Shown here: piece by piece, positions 31,901 to 43,269 of the stretch | Numbering within the stretch: the first letter of the stretch is position 1 | Layout of the letters: each line of letters begins with the position of its first letter | From: Galbibacter sp. BG1 | GTDB taxonomy: Bacteria > Bacteroidota > Bacteroidia > Flavobacteriales > Flavobacteriaceae | Assembly: GCF_013391805.1 (NCBI RefSeq) | Contig: NZ_CP058364.1 | Coordinates: forward strand, 1 to 64,000 | Length of the DNA stretch: 64,000 nucleotides | Direction of reading: 5' to 3' | Notes under the pieces: generated by a model | Database searches by the model: none | What the model was told of the DNA's origin: nothing | The model's input: the letters and a program-made list of their open reading frames with translations, nothing else | Program-made: the position numbers and the translations under genes

Positions 31901-34900
31901 ATCACCGTTATCGGAAACGTCTGTAACAACATTACCATCCGGATCATTCCCTGAAATAGTGGCTGAATTGGTTACATTTCCCGTATTTATATCTGTTTGG
32001 ACTAAAATATAATTTGCTGAAAAATTTATGATTTCACCTGGCGCTATGGAAGTATCCGGTAAAGTTAGATTTGTGGAGGCTGGAAGAAAATTATCTGTTA
32101 GAACCAATCCATTGACGGTTACATTCCCCGTGTTTTCTATGCTGAAAGTATATGTAATTCGATCTCCTGCGGTATCGTCTCCACTGCTATCTAAATCCAC
32201 TACATTACCCGCTGTTTTTATCAGCGTTAAAGATGGATTTTCGGGAATTAAAATTTCGGTCGGATTGTCGTCACCATTTCCAACCACGCCATCATCAGAA
32301 ACATCGGAAACATTGGTTCCCTGTTCGGTAATACCGCTTGCTGTTGCCGTATTGCTTATTCCTCCAGCATCTACATCCGCTTGCGTAAGGGTATAAGTTG
32401 CTGTATAAGTTGCAATTTCTGACGGAGCCAAACTCGTTGCTGTTCCATTTCCGGTAGCATTTACAAACGAAATTGGGGTTGATAAGCTTAGCGTATTTCC
32501 TTCAGCATCTGTTAAATCATCAGTAATTAATAGGTTAGAAACGGTTACATTTCCAGTATTTTCAAGCGTAAAAGTGAATGTAATAATATCTCCTGCATTA
32601 TTGGTATTACTATTATCTTCGTCGCTTACCGACGCTAATTTTATAAGTTCAATTTCCGCTGCTTCCGTAATATCAAAATCGGTTGGGTCGTCTGTAGTGT
32701 TTCCATCCGCATCATTTCCGTTATCGGACACATCCGAAACTTGGGGAACATCAATTCCATTTCCAGTTGCCGTAGCAGAATTACTAATTCCACCAGCATC
32801 TATATCACTTTGGGTAATAGTGTAACTTGCGGTATAGGTTGCAGATTCGTTTACCTGTAGCGTTCCCTGCGGACTGCCAAGCGAAGCGCTTCCAGCAACG
32901 TAGGTCGGACCACTATCCAAGCTAAGCGTATTCCCTAAAGCATCTGTAAGAACATCTGTTACGGCAACACTTGTAAGCGTTTCTTCACCATTGTTGGTAA
33001 CCAAAATGGAATATGTAACTACATCGCCAGGATTGTTTGTTCCACTACCGTCGATATCTGCTATTGTTTGTGTTTTCGTGGCTTCTATACAGAAGTTTTG
33101 TACGGTTATAACAAGGGGAGTTGGTGCTGTACAACTTTGATCATCTGTAACTGTAATAGTATAATCTCCCGCCGCTAAGCCAGTAAATACGCCCGTGTTA
33201 TTATTTACTCCAGTGTTTAGTTCGTAAACAAATCCGCTTTCAGATCCTCCTTCAGCTACGACAGTAAATGCGCCGATATTTTGATCGATACAAGTAACAT
33301 TTTGTTTTTCTGAAATGGTTTCCGTTAGCGTAATTACATCAGGCTCAGTAAGGGTGGTGCTTAATGCAATTGGATTGGTACAGCCATTTGCATCGGTTAT
33401 TACTACGGAATACGTCCCAGCTGAAAGTCCGCTTAAATCTTCATTAGTTTCCTGTCCTGTCGGAATTATACCTCCATTTGAAGCCGTCCATAAAAAAGTA
33501 TAGCCGCCAGTTCCTCCTGAAGGTGTTAAGTCAATAGCTCCACTAAAATCTCCATTACAAGTAAGATTAACAGGTGTTAAAGTTCCAGAAACCACCGATG
33601 CTGGTTCGGCTATCGTAATACCAATTGGCGATAAATTAGTACATCCATTGGCATCGGTGATCGTTACGGAATAGCTTCCTGCGGTTAAATTTGTAGGGTC
33701 TTCTGTGACCTCAACTCCATTCGGTATGGATCCATCTGTGGTCGTCCATAAATAAGAATATGGTGCTGTTCCTCCTGAAGGTATTAAGTCTATTGAACCT
33801 GAAGCTTCTCCGTTACATAAAACATCAGTTGCGGTTACGGTTGCAGAAACAGGAGCCGTGGGTTGTGTAATTATAATATCATTCGGCGTGAAAGTACAAC
33901 CATTGACATCCGTAATAGTTACAGAATAGGTTCCAGCCGCAAGTCCTGTTAAGTCTTCATTGGTTTCCTGACCTGTAATATCTGCTCCGGAAGGTGACGA
34001 CCAAGCGAAAGTGTAAGGAGCAGTTCCGCCTGAAGGCGTACTATTTATTGCTCCTGTTGAATCCCCAAAACAAGCAACATTTGTTTGACTAATAGTTGAT
34101 GTAATCGGGTTGCTAGGTTCGGAAATCTGAACACTTATAGCGTTTGGATTTGTACATCCATTGGAATCCGTTATTACCACGGTGTAGGTTCCGGCTACCA
34201 ATCCCGTTAAATCTTCATTTGAATTTTGTCCCGCCGGAATAGTTCCATTTGTAGTATTCCACGCAAAAGTATAAGGAGCTACTCCACCAGCTGGAGTAAG
34301 GTCTATGGATCCAGTAGAATCACCATTGCACAAAACATCAGTCGAAGTGGTTGATCCTGAAACTACTGCTCCAGGTTCAGTTATTGTCACCGAAATTGGT
34401 GTAGGATTGGTACAGCCATTTGTGTCTGTTATCGTAGCAGTATATGTTCCAGCGGTAAGGTTGGAAATATCCTGATTATCTTCTTGACCAGCTGGAATGG
34501 TGCCATCTGTTGTTGTCCAAGCATAGGTATAAGGAGATGTCCCTCCAGCAGGTGTTAAGTTAATAGCTCCGGAATTATCACCATTACAAAGAACATTGGT
34601 TTGTGTAAAAGTTCCTGAAACGGCGGCAGTCGGTTCATCTATGGTAATATTTGTAAGTGTTTCAACACATTGGGTATCAAGATCGGTTACGGTTACAGAA
34701 TAACTTCCAGCGATGAGTCCGCTTAAATCTTCATTAGTTTCTTGTCCTACCGGAACAACACCACCATTACTAGCAATCCAAGAATATTGAAAATTTCCAT
34801 TTTCACCCGTTGCAGAAATATTAATAGCGCCATTGGCTTCACCAAAACAAGTAACGTCCGTAGTGGATGTCACCACTGCATTTAAATCGGAAATGTATTC

Positions 34901-37900
34901 GGAAACTACTGTAAGAACGACAGGTACGGTTCCGCTACAAATTGTAGGATACTGAACCGAAGTGATAGTGATATCTGTATATTGCGCGGGGATTAACCCA
35001 TTTATAATTAAACTTCCATCAATCTGAGTGGGAATACTAACATTGGTAACTGCGGCACCATTTTGTAAATAGGAAACCAAATAATTAGTACTTGGTAATA
35101 AATTTCCACCGGTAACAGTTATAAATCCATCATTAGCTGGTGAACAGGTACTAGGTGCAAATGGAGTTGCCAATAAAGTAGTTTCATCGATTTCGCAACA
35201 AGCATCCGAAATACTATTATCAATCCATTCATTGGTACTTGGTGGATTACAACCAATTGCAGTAACTAGTCCATCTGTATCCACACCTGCGGTGGTTACC
35301 GTAGAAAAATCCACGGTATTTACACTCACTTCCGCATATTCGGCCTCTAAACCATCTGGACAGGTTTCGCCATCACTATCTAAATCTAAATAATCCGGTA
35401 ATGTATCGCCATCGGTATCTATGGGGGTTATTTCGCCAGCGCTAGATTCTCCTGTTTCGCATAGTGTGGTAGGGTCGATAACATCCCCATCAGCATAACT
35501 GCAATCAGTTATGGTATTATCTCCAGAAGCTTCAACAGAATCTGGGATTCCGTCGTTATCGCTGTCCAAATCCAGATAATCTGAAACCCCATCCCCGTCT
35601 GTATCGATGGTATCGTCTCCTTCTACACTATCAAAAATACCATCATTGTCGCTGTCGACATCGTCTTCGTCGGGCACTCCATCCCCATCGGTATCTGTTA
35701 ACGTATTATCAAAGCAATCGCAAGTATCCCCTATTCCGTCGCTGTCAGCGTCTGGATCTAAGGTTTGACTAGTACCTATATTTTGACCGGCACCAGCAAT
35801 AGTTGGAACCCCGTAACTAGCACTTTGTGGATCGGTATCTACATCAGTCCCCAAATTTTCTTGAACTGGCTGTCCGTATCCGTTAAAATCGTCTCCTATA
35901 TTTCCTCCATCAATATTGGAAATTGAAATATCCTCTCCCATAAAGCTAGCAGAACCTTCAAAGGCATCGCTACAACCGTCTCCATCACTATCTAAATCCC
36001 ATTGATTGGTAATTCCATCTTGATCCGTATCGCACATAAGAGGAACAGAAAGCACCGTAAGATCTTGAATCCCTACTCCTAAATTACCACCAGTAATATA
36101 TCTTTCTGTTGTAAAAGTAAGTGAAGAAATTTTTTCAAAAACCAATCCAAATCTTGAAAATGAATTTGGCCCATTGGTATCAAAATCGTTTCCATTGCCT
36201 GTTGCTATGTAAATTCCATTTACAGGGTCTGTTGCAATAGTATAATTATTATCTACAGGTGGTTCTATTATTTCATTGGGTGCTATGGAAAAATTACCGG
36301 TAGTTTCTGTAACGTCCAGATCGTATAACGTCAATTGAAATAAGTCTACTTCTATGGGATTGGTAGTTCCTGTTTCAAAAAACTCAAATGTTACGATAGA
36401 TCTTCTTCGTGCATTGGGCTGAGTTGATGAAATAAGGCTTGGACTATTAATATCAGAATCATCACTAATACTAAATTGGTTGTCTTCTGCATTATTCAAA
36501 AAGGGCAACGAACCAGTTGAAGTTGCCACTATATCGAATTGAAAACCTCTAATATCAGTAATCGTTATTCGATTAGGACTATTCGTAGGGGTAATATCGT
36601 CTATAGCTCGAGAAACAATTATAGGAGTACATTCATCCGCATCCAAAATACCATCATTATCATCATCTAGATCTGCCACATCTCTTATTCCATCGGCATC
36701 TGTATCTATACAAGCATCTACAGAAGTATTTACAGCATATTCTAAGTAGGTGGATGTGTAATTAATTTCTCCAGAATCGCTTACCGTTTCCAATGTATTC
36801 GCAAGTCCGTTTGCACCTACAGCCGTATTTGGAAACTGAAAATCTGGAGTATCGTTTGTAGTTGCTCCAGCTTCAAAGGCATCAGAACAGCCATCGCCAT
36901 CGCTATCAAGGTCGAACTGATTCAACACTCCGTCTCCGTCAAAATCGCATGTAATGGTTGCGGTACTCAATTCAAGACCCCTAACCCATACAATCAATGC
37001 ACGGTCATCTGGTATTTCTCCAGAATTAAAAGTATATCTTTGAAAGCCATCTACTGGAATCCAATGGAAACCATTGCCGTTTCCAACGGTATGAAAAACA
37101 CGGGCGTCTAGATTGGTTGGATTCTGAGCGGATGTTCCATTAGCAGTTAACCATTGTGCATTGTTTCCAACCCAATTATTATTGGCACCATTATTATTTC
37201 CAGCTTGGAATGTGGTATTTGAATTTACACGGTTAATGATGGTTTGAACCGTAGTACTAGCATCCAGAAATCCTATATCATCAGAAATTCTTACCTCTTC
37301 TATATTCTCTAAACTAGCTAAGGTTATCGGATTTAAAATACCTCTTTCAATTGTATTTAGTGAAGTTCCTTGTGGTAAAGACCCTACTCCATTTCCAAAA
37401 TCCCTAGCTATTTGAATAAAACCATTGGAATCTACAAAAGTTGAAAATGCATTCCCATTGATCTCAAAATAATAAACCCCTTCTTCAGTAACACTCCTCG
37501 CTTGGCTTATATTAATAAAAGGAGTATCCTTTGTTAAACCATCTGGGCATGCTTCTTCTTTATCCAACACCCCGTCATTATCATCATCTATATCTATCAA
37601 ATCAAGAATTCCATCTCCATCAAAATCCAAACAAACCCCAATATTTGGATTTAATCCAAACTGAGGAAATGTGGTGGCATAATTTAAATTTCCTGTAGTC
37701 CCTTCTTCCACTTCATCGGCAAGACCATTGCCATTTACATCAAGACTGGATCCTCCTGGAATATCAAATATAAAATTTGGAGTTAATTCGGTTGTGGCAC
37801 TAGCTTCCAAAGCATCACTACATCCATCTCCATCTGCATCTGGATCTAAATAATTTGGCAAACCATCATTATCAATATCGCAATTGCTACTATTTGGGTC

Positions 37901-40900
37901 AAAAAGCGATTCATCCCCCTTCACCCATAGACTCAAATAATCGTTGTATTTTATTTCTGTATTTGAATTTTGAACAGCTTGACTATTAAGTACAGGTTTC
38001 CAAATCATCCCATTTACATTCCCGGCAGTATGGATGATAGTCTGTTGTAATTCCCGCTGGTTTACATTGGTGTTGGAAGAAGCATTGACGGTTATAACTT
38101 GCGCACTTTGTCCTGTCCAGTTATCATTAATAGCATTGGTGGCTTGACCAATATGTAGCGTTTGGTTATTTCTTAGTCGTGTTATTATTTCTACATCTGT
38201 ATTAATGGCATCCAAAAACCCACCACTATCGTTAATACGTACTTCTTGTATATCGGATAAGCTTGCCAAAATTTGCGGTGCCAATATCCCCCTTTCCAAA
38301 TTATTTATGGCATTTCCTTGAGGCAAGACCCCTATCCCGTATCCATAATCTATGGCTACCTTTACGTATCCATTTTCATCTACGAACGTAGAAAACTCAT
38401 TTCCCCTAATATTGAAAAAATAAATCCCGGCAGAAGTAACCCCACTAGCTTGGGTGAGGTTTGTAAATGGTGTCCCCAATGAAAGTCCGTCTGAACAACT
38501 TTCCTGAACATCGAGCACGCCATCGTTATCGTCATCTAAATCTATAAAGTCAAAAATGCCATCATTATCGCTATCTATACAGAATCCTGCATCACTATCC
38601 AATGCATATTGAAAATAGGTGGAAAGATAGTCTTCCCGACCATCCTGATTAGCGTCTACTGCATCTACCAATCCATCCCCGTTGCTATCTATATTCGGGA
38701 ATTGATAATCTGTGGTGGTATTCGTGGTTGCCCCAGCTTCCAACGCATCGCTACAACCATCGCCATCGCTATCTAGATCGAACTTATCCTGAATACCATC
38801 GCCATCGGTATCTGTGTAGCACATTTTCAGGGCTATTCTAAAAGGGTTTACGGTGGAGGCATCTCCTCCCTGGCCAAATGGCAATGTATATGTAACGCGC
38901 ACACTGGTCGCACCCGATGCTACCTCAAACTCACTACGAAAACCACAGGAATTAAACCCTCCGGAACCAGGTCTGGGCATTATATAAGTATGAATGTTTT
39001 GTTCTGTATTTACATTAACATTTGGTTGCCTAAAACTTCCTATTCCACAAACATTATCCAAAGGTAAGGCCTCACTAAAAATTGGCCCTTCACCTATAAC
39101 TTCAATAACCATTTGTTCATTGATGTTGTTCCCGGCGGTATTTCTACTGAATAAATTACTTTCTGAAACCACCGCCAGTGTAGCTGGAAGCACCGACCCA
39201 ACAAAAGAAATAGTATATGAATTGCTAGCACCAGATGCTGTGGTAACAAAATTGGTAAACTGTCCATCCACTTGAAATTCTGGTTGGAAAAAGAAATTTC
39301 CTTGAGGCTCTATCACTACATCAAACCCATTAATTCCCGCAACATTTGTAAATAAGGTAGGCTCGCCTTCCGTAAAAATAACACTATTCACTAAATTTAG
39401 CAGTTCTGCATCTACTGTTATGTATTCGGTGCATTCCTTAACATCTGGTACCCCATCATTATCGTCATCAATATCTATAAAGTCGGCTACCCCATCACCA
39501 TCCGTATCCGTACAAGCCTCCAAAAACTCATTAAGCGCGTAACTCGTATAGGTCGACTCATAATTTATGATTCCAGAGTCAATGCCATCCTCCACAGAAT
39601 TAGCTAATCCATTCGCACCAACACCGCTGGAGGGAAACTGATAATTGGTTGATAAATTTGTGGTTGCCCCCGCTTCAAATGCATCGCTACAGCTATCACC
39701 ATCGCTATCTAAGTCAAAACGGTTTGGAACGCCGTCACTATCGGTATCTAAGTTATTACATCCACTTTCATTATCAAAAAAGATGTTTATTCCATTGGCC
39801 TCAGTTATTGTATTTCTTCCTTCGGCATGATATTCGAATACCAACTGATCGATTTCTGAAGTATAGATAAGGTTGGCTGTGGAATTGGCTAAATTTGTAT
39901 TTGATGAACTACTGGAGAAAAATCGGGTCGTTGCATTATAAGTAACTTGACTCCCAGTAGTTTGAGATGTTAATGGAACCTCTTGACCTTGATAAAATGC
40001 GGTAACCCTTACATTTTCATCAGTTGGAATAATCCCAGCCCTTGTTATATTCCATATAGTAAATTCTAAATTAAGAATGGGTTGAGAAAAATCTATCGTA
40101 GCGATTGCCGGAGCTGCAGCACTGGCTTGCGTATTTGCCCTTAGGGTGACAACATCGCCATTTGAAGAAAGACCATATTGGATTTGTGGCCCCATAAAGG
40201 CACCGCTTAAAGGAAAAACATTACCTGAAGCAGTCGTTGTTACTGTAGCCCCGGTAGAAGTTAAAAGTGGAGAGGCTAAACCATCAATATTATTTTCATT
40301 TGGAAAATCGAAAAGAGGTTGTGCGCAAGATTGTTCATCGAGGTCCGGAATCCCGTCGTTGTCATCGTCAATATCCAATTCATTTATTACTCCATCACTA
40401 TCAAAATCGTCGTTTGGAGCCGTTTGTAAGGAATATGGATAGGCTGGAAACTTAAGCGCATCAAAATTAGGCCCTACTTCCAAATCCCAATCACCCGCAA
40501 TTCCTGTTATATCATTGGAAGCCGCAATGGTTAGGTTTAATTCCGTTTTTAGATATGCAATGGCTTCACAACCAATGTTACCCTTCGCAAATTCACAACC
40601 GTATATATTGATATGTTGTATGGACCTAGAAGCAATTCCTAAATCCGTTTTTAAAAAATTGGCGATTTCTTCTTTACCCAACCATTTCCCTTGGATAAAT
40701 AGCATACCAGGCCTGGCATGGGAAAATAACTGAAGAGTTGTAGAATTATAAGATCCAGAGGAAGCTAAGATAAGCTCATTAGGATTTTCCACAGCTGCAT
40801 CAATATAAATGCCTGCATTTAAAACACAATCTTCGCAATTTTTTGCAATACTTTCCTTGGGGTAAAAAAAGCATACGAGAAGGCCTGGGAGAAGGATTCT

Positions 40901-40918
40901 GAGTAAAGTCTTTTTCAT
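19934..40918 (-). CDS. Giant 6994-residue T9SS-exported surface protein (SprB-like adhesin)
   Basis: One uninterrupted frame encodes roughly 0.7 MDa. Signal peptide ~1-25 (ends KESIA); DUF4347 ~26-152 ([45 protein letters not shown]), a domain typical of very large adhesins; ~168-1864 thrombospondin-3-like Asp-rich Ca-binding repeats ([11 protein letters not shown] type) alternating with beta-rich inserts; ~2013-2605 SprB repeats; ~2608-6886 thirty-two DUF11/DUF7507-type Ig-like modules (IKT..., ITYTF.V.NTGNVT, YTITQADID.G.V.N.A); ~6890-6994 a gliding-associated type B sorting domain ([31 protein letters not shown]). It should be exported by T9SS and displayed on the cell surface. SprF and an OmpA protein follow in the operon. 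An adhesin or gliding role is inferred. Only one Cys is seen within the module array. Confidence 0.9.
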   Translation of the reverse strand: MKKTLLRILLPGLLVCFFYPKESIAKNCEDCVLNAGIYIDAAVENPNELILASSGSYNSTTLQLFSHARPGMLFIQGKWLGKEEIANFLKTDLGIASRSIQHINIYGCEFAKGNIGCEAIAYLKTELNLTIAASNDITGIAGDWDLEVGPNFDALKFPAYPYSLQTAPNDDFDSDGVINELDIDDDNDGIPDLDEQSCAQPLFDFPNENNIDGLASPLLTSTGATVTTTASGNVFPLSGAFMGPQIQYGLSSNGDVVTLRANTQASAAAPAIATIDFSQPILNLEFTIWNITRAGIIPTDENVRVTAFYQGQEVPLTSQTTGSQVTYNATTRFFSSSSSNTNLANSTANLIYTSEIDQLVFEYHAEGRNTITEANGINIFFDNESGCNNLDTDSDGVPNRFDLDSDGDSCSDAFEAGATTNLSTNYQFPSSGVGANGLANSVEDGIDSGIINYESTYTSYALNEFLEACTDTDGDGVADFIDIDDDNDGVPDVKECTEYITVDAELLNLVNSVIFTEGEPTLFTNVAGINGFDVVIEPQGNFFFQPEFQVDGQFTNFVTTASGASNSYTISFVGSVLPATLAVVSESNLFSRNTAGNNINEQMVIEVIGEGPIFSEALPLDNVCGIGSFRQPNVNVNTEQNIHTYIMPRPGSGGFNSCGFRSEFEVASGATSVRVTYTLPFGQGGDASTVNPFRIALKMCYTDTDGDGIQDKFDLDSDGDGCSDALEAGATTNTTTDYQFPNIDSNGDGLVDAVDANQDGREDYLSTYFQYALDSDAGFCIDSDNDGIFDFIDLDDDNDGVLDVQESCSDGLSLGTPFTNLTQASGVTSAGIYFFNIRGNEFSTFVDENGYVKVAIDYGYGIGVLPQGNAINNLERGILAPQILASLSDIQEVRINDSGGFLDAINTDVEIITRLRNNQTLHIGQATNAINDNWTGQSAQVITVNASSNTNVNQRELQQTIIHTAGNVNGMIWKPVLNSQAVQNSNTEIKYNDYLSLWVKGDESLFDPNSSNCDIDNDGLPNYLDPDADGDGCSDALEASATTELTPNFIFDIPGGSSLDVNGNGLADEVEEGTTGNLNYATTFPQFGLNPNIGVCLDFDGDGILDLIDIDDDNDGVLDKEEACPDGLTKDTPFINISQARSVTEEGVYYFEINGNAFSTFVDSNGFIQIARDFGNGVGSLPQGTSLNTIERGILNPITLASLENIEEVRISDDIGFLDASTTVQTIINRVNSNTTFQAGNNNGANNNWVGNNAQWLTANGTSAQNPTNLDARVFHTVGNGNGFHWIPVDGFQRYTFNSGEIPDDRALIVWVRGLELSTATITCDFDGDGVLNQFDLDSDGDGCSDAFEAGATTNDTPDFQFPNTAVGANGLANTLETVSDSGEINYTSTYLEYAVNTSVDACIDTDADGIRDVADLDDDNDGILDADECTPIIVSRAIDDITPTNSPNRITITDIRGFQFDIVATSTGSLPFLNNAEDNQFSISDDSDINSPSLISSTQPNARRRSIVTFEFFETGTTNPIEVDLFQLTLYDLDVTETTGNFSIAPNEIIEPPVDNNYTIATDPVNGIYIATGNGNDFDTNGPNSFSRFGLVFEKISSLTFTTERYITGGNLGVGIQDLTVLSVPLMCDTDQDGITNQWDLDSDGDGCSDAFEGSASFMGEDISISNIDGGNIGDDFNGYGQPVQENLGTDVDTDPQSASYGVPTIAGAGQNIGTSQTLDPDADSDGIGDTCDCFDNTLTDTDGDGVPDEDDVDSDNDGIFDSVEGDDTIDTDGDGVSDYLDLDSDNDGIPDSVEASGDNTITDCSYADGDVIDPTTLCETGESSAGEITPIDTDGDTLPDYLDLDSDGETCPDGLEAEYAEVSVNTVDFSTVTTAGVDTDGLVTAIGCNPPSTNEWIDNSISDACCEIDETTLLATPFAPSTCSPANDGFITVTGGNLLPSTNYLVSYLQNGAAVTNVSIPTQIDGSLIINGLIPAQYTDITITSVQYPTICSGTVPVVLTVVSEYISDLNAVVTSTTDVTCFGEANGAINISATGENGNFQYSWIASNGGVVPVGQETNEDLSGLIAGSYSVTVTDLDTQCVETLTNITIDEPTAAVSGTFTQTNVLCNGDNSGAINLTPAGGTSPYTYAWTTTDGTIPAGQEDNQDISNLTAGTYTATITDTNGCTNPTPISVTITEPGAVVSGSTTSTDVLCNGDSTGSIDLTPAGGVAPYTFAWNTTNGTIPAGQNSNEDLTGLVAGTYTVVITDSNGCTNPNAISVQISEPSNPITSTISQTNVACFGDSTGAINSTPSGGTAPYTFAWSSPSGADITGQETNEDLTGLAAGTYSVTITDVNGCTFTPNDIIITQPTAPVSATVTATDVLCNGEASGSIDLIPSGGTAPYSYLWTTTDGSIPNGVEVTEDPTNLTAGSYSVTITDANGCTNLSPIGITIAEPASVVSGTLTPVNLTCNGDFSGAIDLTPSGGTGGYTFLWTASNGGIIPTGQETNEDLSGLSAGTYSVVITDANGCTNPIALSTTLTEPDVITLTETISEKQNVTCIDQNIGAFTVVAEGGSESGFVYELNTGVNNNTGVFTGLAAGDYTITVTDDQSCTAPTPLVITVQNFCIEATKTQTIADIDGSGTNNPGDVVTYSILVTNNGEETLTSVAVTDVLTDALGNTLSLDSGPTYVAGSASLGSPQGTLQVNESATYTASYTITQSDIDAGGISNSATATGNGIDVPQVSDVSDNGNDADGNTTDDPTDFDITEAAEIELIKLASVSDEDNSNTNNAGDIITFTFTLENTGNVTVSNLLITDDLTDAEGNTLSLSTPISFVNATGNGTATSLAPSEIATYTATYTLTQADVDAGGISNTATASGITEQGTNVSDVSDDGVVGNGDDNPTEILIPENPSLTLIKTAGNVVDLDSSGDDTAGDRITYTFSIENTGNVTVNGLVLTDNFLPASTNLTLPDTSIAPGEIINFSANYILVQTDINTGNVTNSATISGNDPDGNVVTDVSDNGDEVADDDNDGDPENDPTIVDLTTIAEIELVKIGTFNDENSDGFAQQGETITYSFTVTNTGNIAVENVTVDDAVLGITAEGTTPANLPVGVSGTIPDQTYSIQQTDIDAGLFSNTATATGERSDDGTDVTDTSDDGNPTNGPDNPTVVEFDQNAELSLIKQGVYSDDNVDGLVNAGDIITYTFMVQNTGNVTIDNTSIDDARIGITDEPIYTDATETTLVTSLAPSETAVSVVVYTITLADVNDGNVTNTALATGQDPEGDDVTASSDNDTGTGATIIDLPKNPILELIKTAVVADTNGSGSNDAGDVITYTFSVENTGNVTVNTLRITDPTLGITNLGVIPATLAPGATGSVTSDYTITQADVNAGGITNTATVNGLDPDGVGISDVSDNGTGAGDDPTVTPLTIEPSIEVIKTQNIVDSNGDGITGGLSDVVTYTITVTNTGNVTLTNVSVADTFTAADGTILNLDSGPSFVSASSDNVEGVLQPSEIATYTAAYTIQQIAIDGGGLNNEVTATGEDPENVEVSDTLDTPTVFTITETPSVVAIKTASINDVDNSGTTNAGDLITYTITVENTGNVTLNSVSLTETFTDADGNALTLDGGPTFVNASEGSSAGNLQVGETATYTATYTLTQDDINVGGVLNSVLAEGTSPAGTVVDDISDDGDTGTGDTGEDPTTTEIPKDAALTLIKRITNIADTDGSGDNNIGDVVTYNFSIENTGNVTINGIALTDNFLPGTTDLTVTPNSLEPGETATVVAQYALTQGDVDTGQITNSATSQGTDPDGDSVSDVSDDGNPADSDLDPDIDGTNDPTFSNLTTEATIELIKTAVFNDENGNNRADVNETITYSFEIINTGNITLENITLDDVPLGLTDVAVSPASLGPNQSGAAPNTDYVITQADINNGSVSNTATVFGDRVDDGQEVSDISSDDNPASGPDEPTVTEFNQEGEISLLKEGTYEDTNNDGVVNVGDQINYEFTVTNTGNVTVTGLVIQDARIGIAAPGINLLPATLNPGAVGSQTVSYNITQADLDSGSISNTATAIGQEPNGDDVTAVSNNSNGTGATVVELEKEPEIQLVKTSEVIDLNGSGVDDIGDVIEYTFTVTNVGNVTVEIISIADATLGITNLGITPSTLVPGASGVATANYTITQSDLDAGEVVNTATATGSDPDGDPVTDESDDDPNDPGDNPTVTPLTAEPSIEVLKTQSVADTNSDGTSGNVGDLIRYTISVENTGNVSLSNIVLTDTFTDALGNTLTLNSGPTFVNSSNGSLAGNLQPTEIATYTANYTITQAAVNAGGVSNTVLVTASPPTGPNVTDVSDDGIAANGNDNPTEFNITENPSIEVVKTGIISDEDNSNTDNDGDIVNYEITVENTGNVTFTGITLTDILTDLDAAVLALTTGPTFDDSSLNSSEGTLLPGETATYLATFILTQSEIDAGGVINSATAEGTTAQGTTVTDDSDDGNPTNGTDTPTTTQITKSAELTLIKTSDPLETQNLPADGNYELGDVINYTFYIENTGNLTVSGLTLVDVGLGTSAGGLVVSPNSLAPGVSVNVTYAYTLTQDDIDLGQVENTATISGTDPDGVSVSDISDDGDANNDANFDGNPENDPTITLIPSEAEIELVKIATVNDGGDGRIDANDEITYEFTIINSGALTLDNIFLNDPTLGINNFVVPLTNPAGLAPGDSETFADVSFAHTITQQDIDNGSFTNQATVTADDPSDNQVTDLSDNGNPLDGPNNSTLVNFSQEAELTLDKIGSYSDDNGDGVVNSGDIITYTFTIENIGNVTVDNLELTDDFLPVGIDLNLLDTELAPTQQTVLSVNYTITQADMDAGGVTNEAEVEGTDPNDDTVTATDDHFEELLKVPSLEFIKTSVVVDTNGNGIDDVGDAIEYTFTVTNTGNVSVEILTINDPTLGISNLGVNPSNLSPGEIGLASSNYIITQADVDSGEVINTALVSGSDPDGETVTENSDGDPNDPGNNPTVTPFTQDPNIEVTKTQQIADTNNDGVTGGIDDIITYTIMVVNTGNVTLNSLSLVDTFVDGNNQPLTLTNTPTFVAASSDITSETDPLPPGDKAVYTANYTIAQEAIDAGGVSNSVEASGTAPDTTIVSDISDNGIDTDGNTEDDSTDFEIPENPDIEVVKTASVADSDGSGTTNVGDVITYTISVENTGNVTLNSVSLTDTFLNVNDEILTLDAGPTFNSATAGSSATTILPNGISTFTASYALTQNDVDVGGVKNSVLAEALSPIGTSVSDVSDNGNDADGNTENDTTETIVEEDPSIEVEKILTPITNPMAGDEITFTINVTNTGNVTLNGVTLEDTFANARGVSLTLPAVTFVSASQSSLEGILQIQETATYTVNYTLTQSDIDAGGVSNSVLAVGTSLQATEVSDVSDDGDDTDGNTTNDKTNLFIEEDPSAEVIKQAVVNQNDGNTTVDVGDEVLYTVTITNTGNVTLRNLVLEDVLTDFNGNVLTLDTSPTFNAGASTNASEGIIAPSESSVYNASYIIQQSDVDAGGILNSATATVLSPNNIEIVDVSDDGNPADTDPDGDPGNDPTETPIIANPSIKLVKTALENDEDSDNCTDVGETITYTFTVTNDGNVSLSTISLSDNLPGLGSINLVSGDLDGDLLLDVEETWIYNADYTILQTDLDVGSIANSAAISGVSPKGNSVDDISGTATNNDTATSVDFCINPEITFVKTSITNDGGDGRMDVGDIIEYTFEVTNTGNVTIDAISISDPQIGVINLAIAPSSLASGEVGTATAIYTITQANLNTGSVTNEAVATGEDPNGDEVTDTSDDGNGVDDNNDGDPEDPTVTILPSEPEVTFIKSSITNDGGDGRMDVGDVITYTFTVTNTGNVTIEGIAINDSQIGVNDLSILPSTLIPGAIGTATATYQITQADIDSGSVSNSAVATGIDPDGDPVEDTSDTDDPTDPDPDGPTVTLLPSDPEITFIKTAITNDGGDGRMDVGDIIEYTFEVTNTGNVTVSGIVIDDVTIGVTGLAINPTTLAAGAVGTATATYQITQADIDAGSVTNSAIATGSDPDGDPVEDTSDTDDPTDPDPDGPTVTPLPSDPEITFIKTAITNDGGDGRMDVGDIIEYTFEVTNTGNVTVSGIVIDDVTIGVTGLAINPTTLAAGAVGTATATYQITQADIDAGSVSNSAIAAGTDPDGDPVEDTSDTDDPTDPDLDGPTVTPLPSDPEITFVKTAITNDGGDGRMDVGDIIEYTFEVTNTGNVTVSGIVIDDGTIGVTGLAINPTTLAAGAVGTATATYQITQADIDSGSVSNSAVATGTDPDGDPVEDTSDTDDPTDPDPDGPTVTPIGADSNLALEKIGDFNDANGNGFTDIGETITYTFIIRNTGNTTIEDITISDVLVNVSGGSITLAPGQEDSTNFSAIYTITEADILAGLVTNSAIATGEDPEGNIVTDTSDDPNNPTNQDEDGDGDPEDPTETIVPPFGTASVEATKFASVTDTNSDGLTSVGDIINYTITIENTGQLELSGLSLEDTIVNGDGVSLQLNSGPRFVSATLNSSEGILEIGEIATYSASYEITEEDATTGVISNSVTVNATDTNGNNTTDVSDNGDDTDGNTEDDATEVSISEPTPSLSEIEVTKTAIFTDNGDGSTSAGDILDYTITVENTGETVLSGLQFTDVMQNGNGEPLELTIPITFSNASLGSAEGVLQPGEVATYLASYTISQNDVNSNSISNYVEAEAENPNGETITDRSDNGDDTDGNAEDDPTEVVFEARGAISLIKEVVFNDENDDGLAETGETLNYFFTVINTGEVDLFDITVSDDLPGVVLIGQPIDVLTVGEENSNDYSATYTLTEQDILNGFVENQAVVTAKNPNGNTIRDLSDDPINTVDEDQNDDGDPDDTTRIDIIPKTECQIVVYDIISPDGDGIADELTIDGLDCYPENTLEIYNRWGIRVFRTEGYNTTGEKFRGYSDGRATIQRNKKLPTGTYYYALSYVNDNGVTIKKAGPIFVITD
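19937..20250 (-). other. T9SS type B C-terminal sorting domain of the giant protein
   Basis: The last ~105 residues carry the gliding-motility-associated C-terminal pattern: [18 protein letters not shown], then [19 protein letters not shown], a glycine-containing turn, [12 protein letters not shown] and a final [10 protein letters not shown] strand. Family members lacking the terminal lysine-rich type A signal are exported with help from SprF-like proteins, which fits the neighbouring gene. Confidence 0.9.
20262..33096 (-). repeat. Array of 32 DUF11/DUF7507-type Ig-like modules
   Basis: I count 32 modules averaging ~134 residues, each opening with a pattern like (P/A)xIEL(I/V)KT...D.(N/D)GDG....GD.ITYTF and closing with YTITQADID.G.(V/I)(S/T)N.A.ATG.DP.G...V.D.SDDG..... 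. The array is highly acidic. Modules 3-8, 9-14 and 15-20 correspond one to one and form a six-module super-repeat; modules 1-2 resemble the last two of that unit. Modules 24-28 are a separate run of close copies. Such arrays make long stiff stalks in surface proteins. Confidence 0.88.
21942..23230 (-). repeat. Near-identical 378-bp tandem copies inside the giant gene
   Basis: Units start at 21942, 22320, 22698 and 23076, exactly 378 bp (126 codons) apart. Three full units differ by only scattered bases and the fourth is similar for about its first 155 bp. They encode modules sharing [19 protein letters not shown] and [17 protein letters not shown]. This near-identity contrasts with the diverged modules elsewhere in the array and points to recent tandem duplication. 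Confidence 0.92.
33105..34880 (-). repeat. SprB repeats in the giant protein (six plus one divergent)
   Basis: About residues 2013-2605. Six units follow the SprB pattern C(N/F)G(D/E)..G.I.LTP.GGT.PYTF.W....G...G...(N/E)(E/D)DL.GL.AGTYSV.ITD.NGC. A seventh ([18 protein letters not shown]) is divergent. The repeat is named for the F. johnsoniae gliding adhesin SprB. Paired cysteines at start and end of each unit could form disulfides. Confidence 0.88.
35330..40415 (-). repeat. Thrombospondin-3-like Ca-binding repeat region of the giant protein
   Basis: Residues ~168-1864. About a dozen Asp-rich blocks of the type D.DGDG..D..D.D.DNDG..D..E alternate between two flavours: one ending in [19 protein letters not shown], the other in [11 protein letters not shown]. 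They are separated by beta-rich inserts. Two inserts (~residues 807-1010 and ~1127-1323) are clear paralogues of each other. The Asp spacing is that of calcium-binding TSP3/dockerin-like loops, giving a rigid Ca-dependent stalk. Confidence 0.85.
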
Positions 40919-40948
40919 AGAATTCTTATCTTGAATGTAACTAATACC

Positions 40949-40979
40949 TTACACCTCTCGTGTGTAATTGTTTACAATT
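40949..40979 (-). promoter_or_regulatory. Overlapping inverted repeats upstream of the giant gene
   Basis: TTACACCTCTCGTGTGTAA (40949-40967) has 6-bp arms with a 7-nt loop. AATTGT-TT-ACAATT (40966-40979) is a 14-bp palindrome that overlaps it. Both lie 31-61 bp before the start codon. A perfect palindrome GCTATTATAATAGC also sits at 41121-41134, between the mscS stop and this gene. They could be a leader hairpin or regulator sites; no promoter consensus is evident. Confidence 0.35.
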
Positions 40980-41176
40980 TTCAGCTTAAAAGTTTAGTGC
41001 TTTATGCTGCAAACAACTATATGTTTAATTTTCAGTAAGTTAAATATAAAATATAATTTTAAGATTTCTATAAAATTTTTAAGGTTTTTTTAAGAAATAT
41101 AGATTTTTTTGTCTCAAAGAGCTATTATAATAGCCTTACTAGTACCTATGTGAAGTAAACTGTAGTACTATTTAAA

Positions 41177-42109
41177 CTAAGAGTTCTTCTTATCTTCTTT
41201 ATCCTTATCCCTAAAACTAACAGGTAATTCGGTTTCCTTGCCGTATAATTTAATCTCTTGGATATCTGCAGGCATATAGTACCCTGCATCTTCAAGGGCT
41301 TCTTTTACCCGGCGCACCACATTCCCTTTGGTAATAAGCGCATTCATTCCAAATTCTTTGGTATCTACCCAGAAAAATACTTTTAAATTTACGGTACTGG
41401 TATCCAATTTATCTTCCGTAACAAAATTTGGATGTTCTTTGTCAGTCATTACGTCTGGCTCTTCGCTCAACGCTTTTAATACAACTTTTTTGGCGCCATC
41501 AATATTATCTTCATAAGCAATGCCAATAATAAAATCGTATCGAAAGAATCCGTCTTCGGTATAATTAATAACGGGCAGGGTAATTACATCGCTATTTGGG
41601 ATGTACACATCCTTCCCATCGAAGGTTTTTAGTTTGGTATAGCGAAATTCCAAGGTTTTCACCTTTCCGAAGATATCACCTATTTCCACGGTATCATTTA
41701 CATTAAATGGGCGATTAAAGCTTAAAATAATTCCTGCGATAAAATTTTGGCCTATATCTTTAAAAGCAAAACCCAATACCACGGCACTGGCCCCAGCAGC
41801 CGCCAATATTCCTGCTGAAACATTTCCCAATCCAGCAGCATCGAGTGCCAAAAGAATAAATATGATGATAAGGATGAAGCGAATGGCATTTCCCAAAAAC
41901 TTGCTCATTAAAGGGTCTTGTGTCCTGCTTTGTATTCTGGCCATTGCAAACTGGCCGATCCACGTAGCTATTAAAACACCTAAGATTAGAATTAAAATAC
42001 CCAATACGTAAAGTGGAACCGCTGCTATAAAGTCTTCCCAGTAATTTATAGTCGATTTTTTTATGTTTTCATAAATATCTGGATCTTGAAAAAGAATAAA
42101 GTTGTGCAT
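41177..42109 (-). CDS. mscS: Small-conductance mechanosensitive channel, MscS family
   Basis: An inner-membrane channel that opens on hypo-osmotic shock. The protein has 310 residues, with three membrane helices (~32-55, ~70-92, ~98-122). The pore helix TM3 shows the Gly/Ala-rich GILAAAGASAVVLGFAFKDI, followed by the beta domain (FNVNDTVEIGDIFGKVKTLE, YIPNSDVI) and a C-terminal alpha/beta domain with a charged tail. It is divergent from guaC across 108 bp. It lies 258 bp upstream of the giant gene on the same strand. Confidence 0.93.
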   Translation of the reverse strand: MHNFILFQDPDIYENIKKSTINYWEDFIAAVPLYVLGILILILGVLIATWIGQFAMARIQSRTQDPLMSKFLGNAIRFILIIIFILLALDAAGLGNVSAGILAAAGASAVVLGFAFKDIGQNFIAGIILSFNRPFNVNDTVEIGDIFGKVKTLEFRYTKLKTFDGKDVYIPNSDVITLPVINYTEDGFFRYDFIIGIAYEDNIDGAKKVVLKALSEEPDVMTDKEHPNFVTEDKLDTSTVNLKVFFWVDTKEFGMNALITKGNVVRRVKEALEDAGYYMPADIQEIKLYGKETELPVSFRDKDKEDKKNS

Positions 42110-42217
42110 AAATGAAGATTAAGAAAGTATCTTTTTCTTAAAAATACTAAATTTACTTCAATAGTAACTTCCTTCTTTTGAAGAATAATTATACATTCAC
42201 AAGACAAATAACTTCCT

Positions 42218-43255
42218 ATGAGAATTGAAAATGAAATAAAACTCGGATTTAAAGATGTAATGATACGCCCAAAAAGATCCACTTTAAAGTCAAGAAGTGA
42301 AGTTACTTTGGAGCGTGATTTTAAATTTAAACACAGCAGCCACCTTTGGAAAGGGATTCCAATTATAGCCGCCAATATGGATACGGTAGGCACTTTTGAA
42401 ATGGCCAAAGTGCTAGCTCAACACCAACTCGTAACGGCTATTCATAAACACTATTCCTTAGCAGAATGGCATTCTTTTCTTAGCGATAAAACCGAAGATT
42501 TTTACAATCATATTGCTGTAAGTACAGGCACAAGCAAAGAAGATGCTGCCAAATTGAAAGAAATTACCGATACTTTTCCGCAGCTTAAATTTATATGTAT
42601 CGATGTGGCCAATGGCTATTCGGAACATTTTGTGGATTTTGTAAAATATGCTAGGGATAACTTTAACGATAAAATTATAATGGCCGGCAATGTGGTTACC
42701 GGGGAAATGGTAGAGGAATTACTAATTGCTGGTGCAGACATAGTTAAAGTAGGGATTGGCCCGGGAAGCGTTTGTACTACAAGGGTTAAAACTGGCGTTG
42801 GTTACCCTCAACTTTCAGCCATTATAGAATGTGCCGATGCAGCTCATGGGCTAAGCGGACAAATAATTTCTGATGGAGGCTGTAAAATCCCAGGTGATAT
42901 TGCTAAGGCTTTTGGCGGTGGTGCCGATTTTGTAATGCTTGGTGGTATGTTGGCTGGACATACCGAAAGTGGTGGTGAAATTATTACCAGAAATGGGGAA
43001 AAATTTAAGGCGTTCTATGGAATGAGTTCTGAAACGGCTATGAAAAAACACGCTGGAGGTGTAGCAGAATATCGTGCAAGCGAAGGTAAAACGGTGGAAA
43101 TACCTTATCGTGGTGATGTTGCCTATACCTTGCAGGACATGTTGGGAGGATTGCGTTCTACCTGCACCTATGTAGGGGCAAGCCGCCTTAAGGAACTTAC
43201 AAAAAGAACTACGTTTATAAGGGTTCAAGAACAACACAATGAAGTGTTTTCCTAA
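42218..43255 (+). CDS. guaC: GMP reductase
   Basis: It reduces GMP to IMP with NADPH, in purine interconversion. The 345-residue TIM-barrel protein belongs to the IMPDH/GMPR family but has no CBS domains. The catalytic cysteine lies in [20 protein letters not shown] (~residue 185), preceded by [14 protein letters not shown]. Phosphate-binding motifs are [20 protein letters not shown] and MLGGMLAGH, and the C-terminal [11 protein letters not shown] motif is typical of GMPR. It ends 14 bp before the serine-hydrolase gene. Confidence 0.95.
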   Translation: MRIENEIKLGFKDVMIRPKRSTLKSRSEVTLERDFKFKHSSHLWKGIPIIAANMDTVGTFEMAKVLAQHQLVTAIHKHYSLAEWHSFLSDKTEDFYNHIAVSTGTSKEDAAKLKEITDTFPQLKFICIDVANGYSEHFVDFVKYARDNFNDKIIMAGNVVTGEMVEELLIAGADIVKVGIGPGSVCTTRVKTGVGYPQLSAIIECADAAHGLSGQIISDGGCKIPGDIAKAFGGGADFVMLGGMLAGHTESGGEIITRNGEKFKAFYGMSSETAMKKHAGGVAEYRASEGKTVEIPYRGDVAYTLQDMLGGLRSTCTYVGASRLKELTKRTTFIRVQEQHNEVFS

Positions 43256-43269
43256 AAGTAAAATTATCA

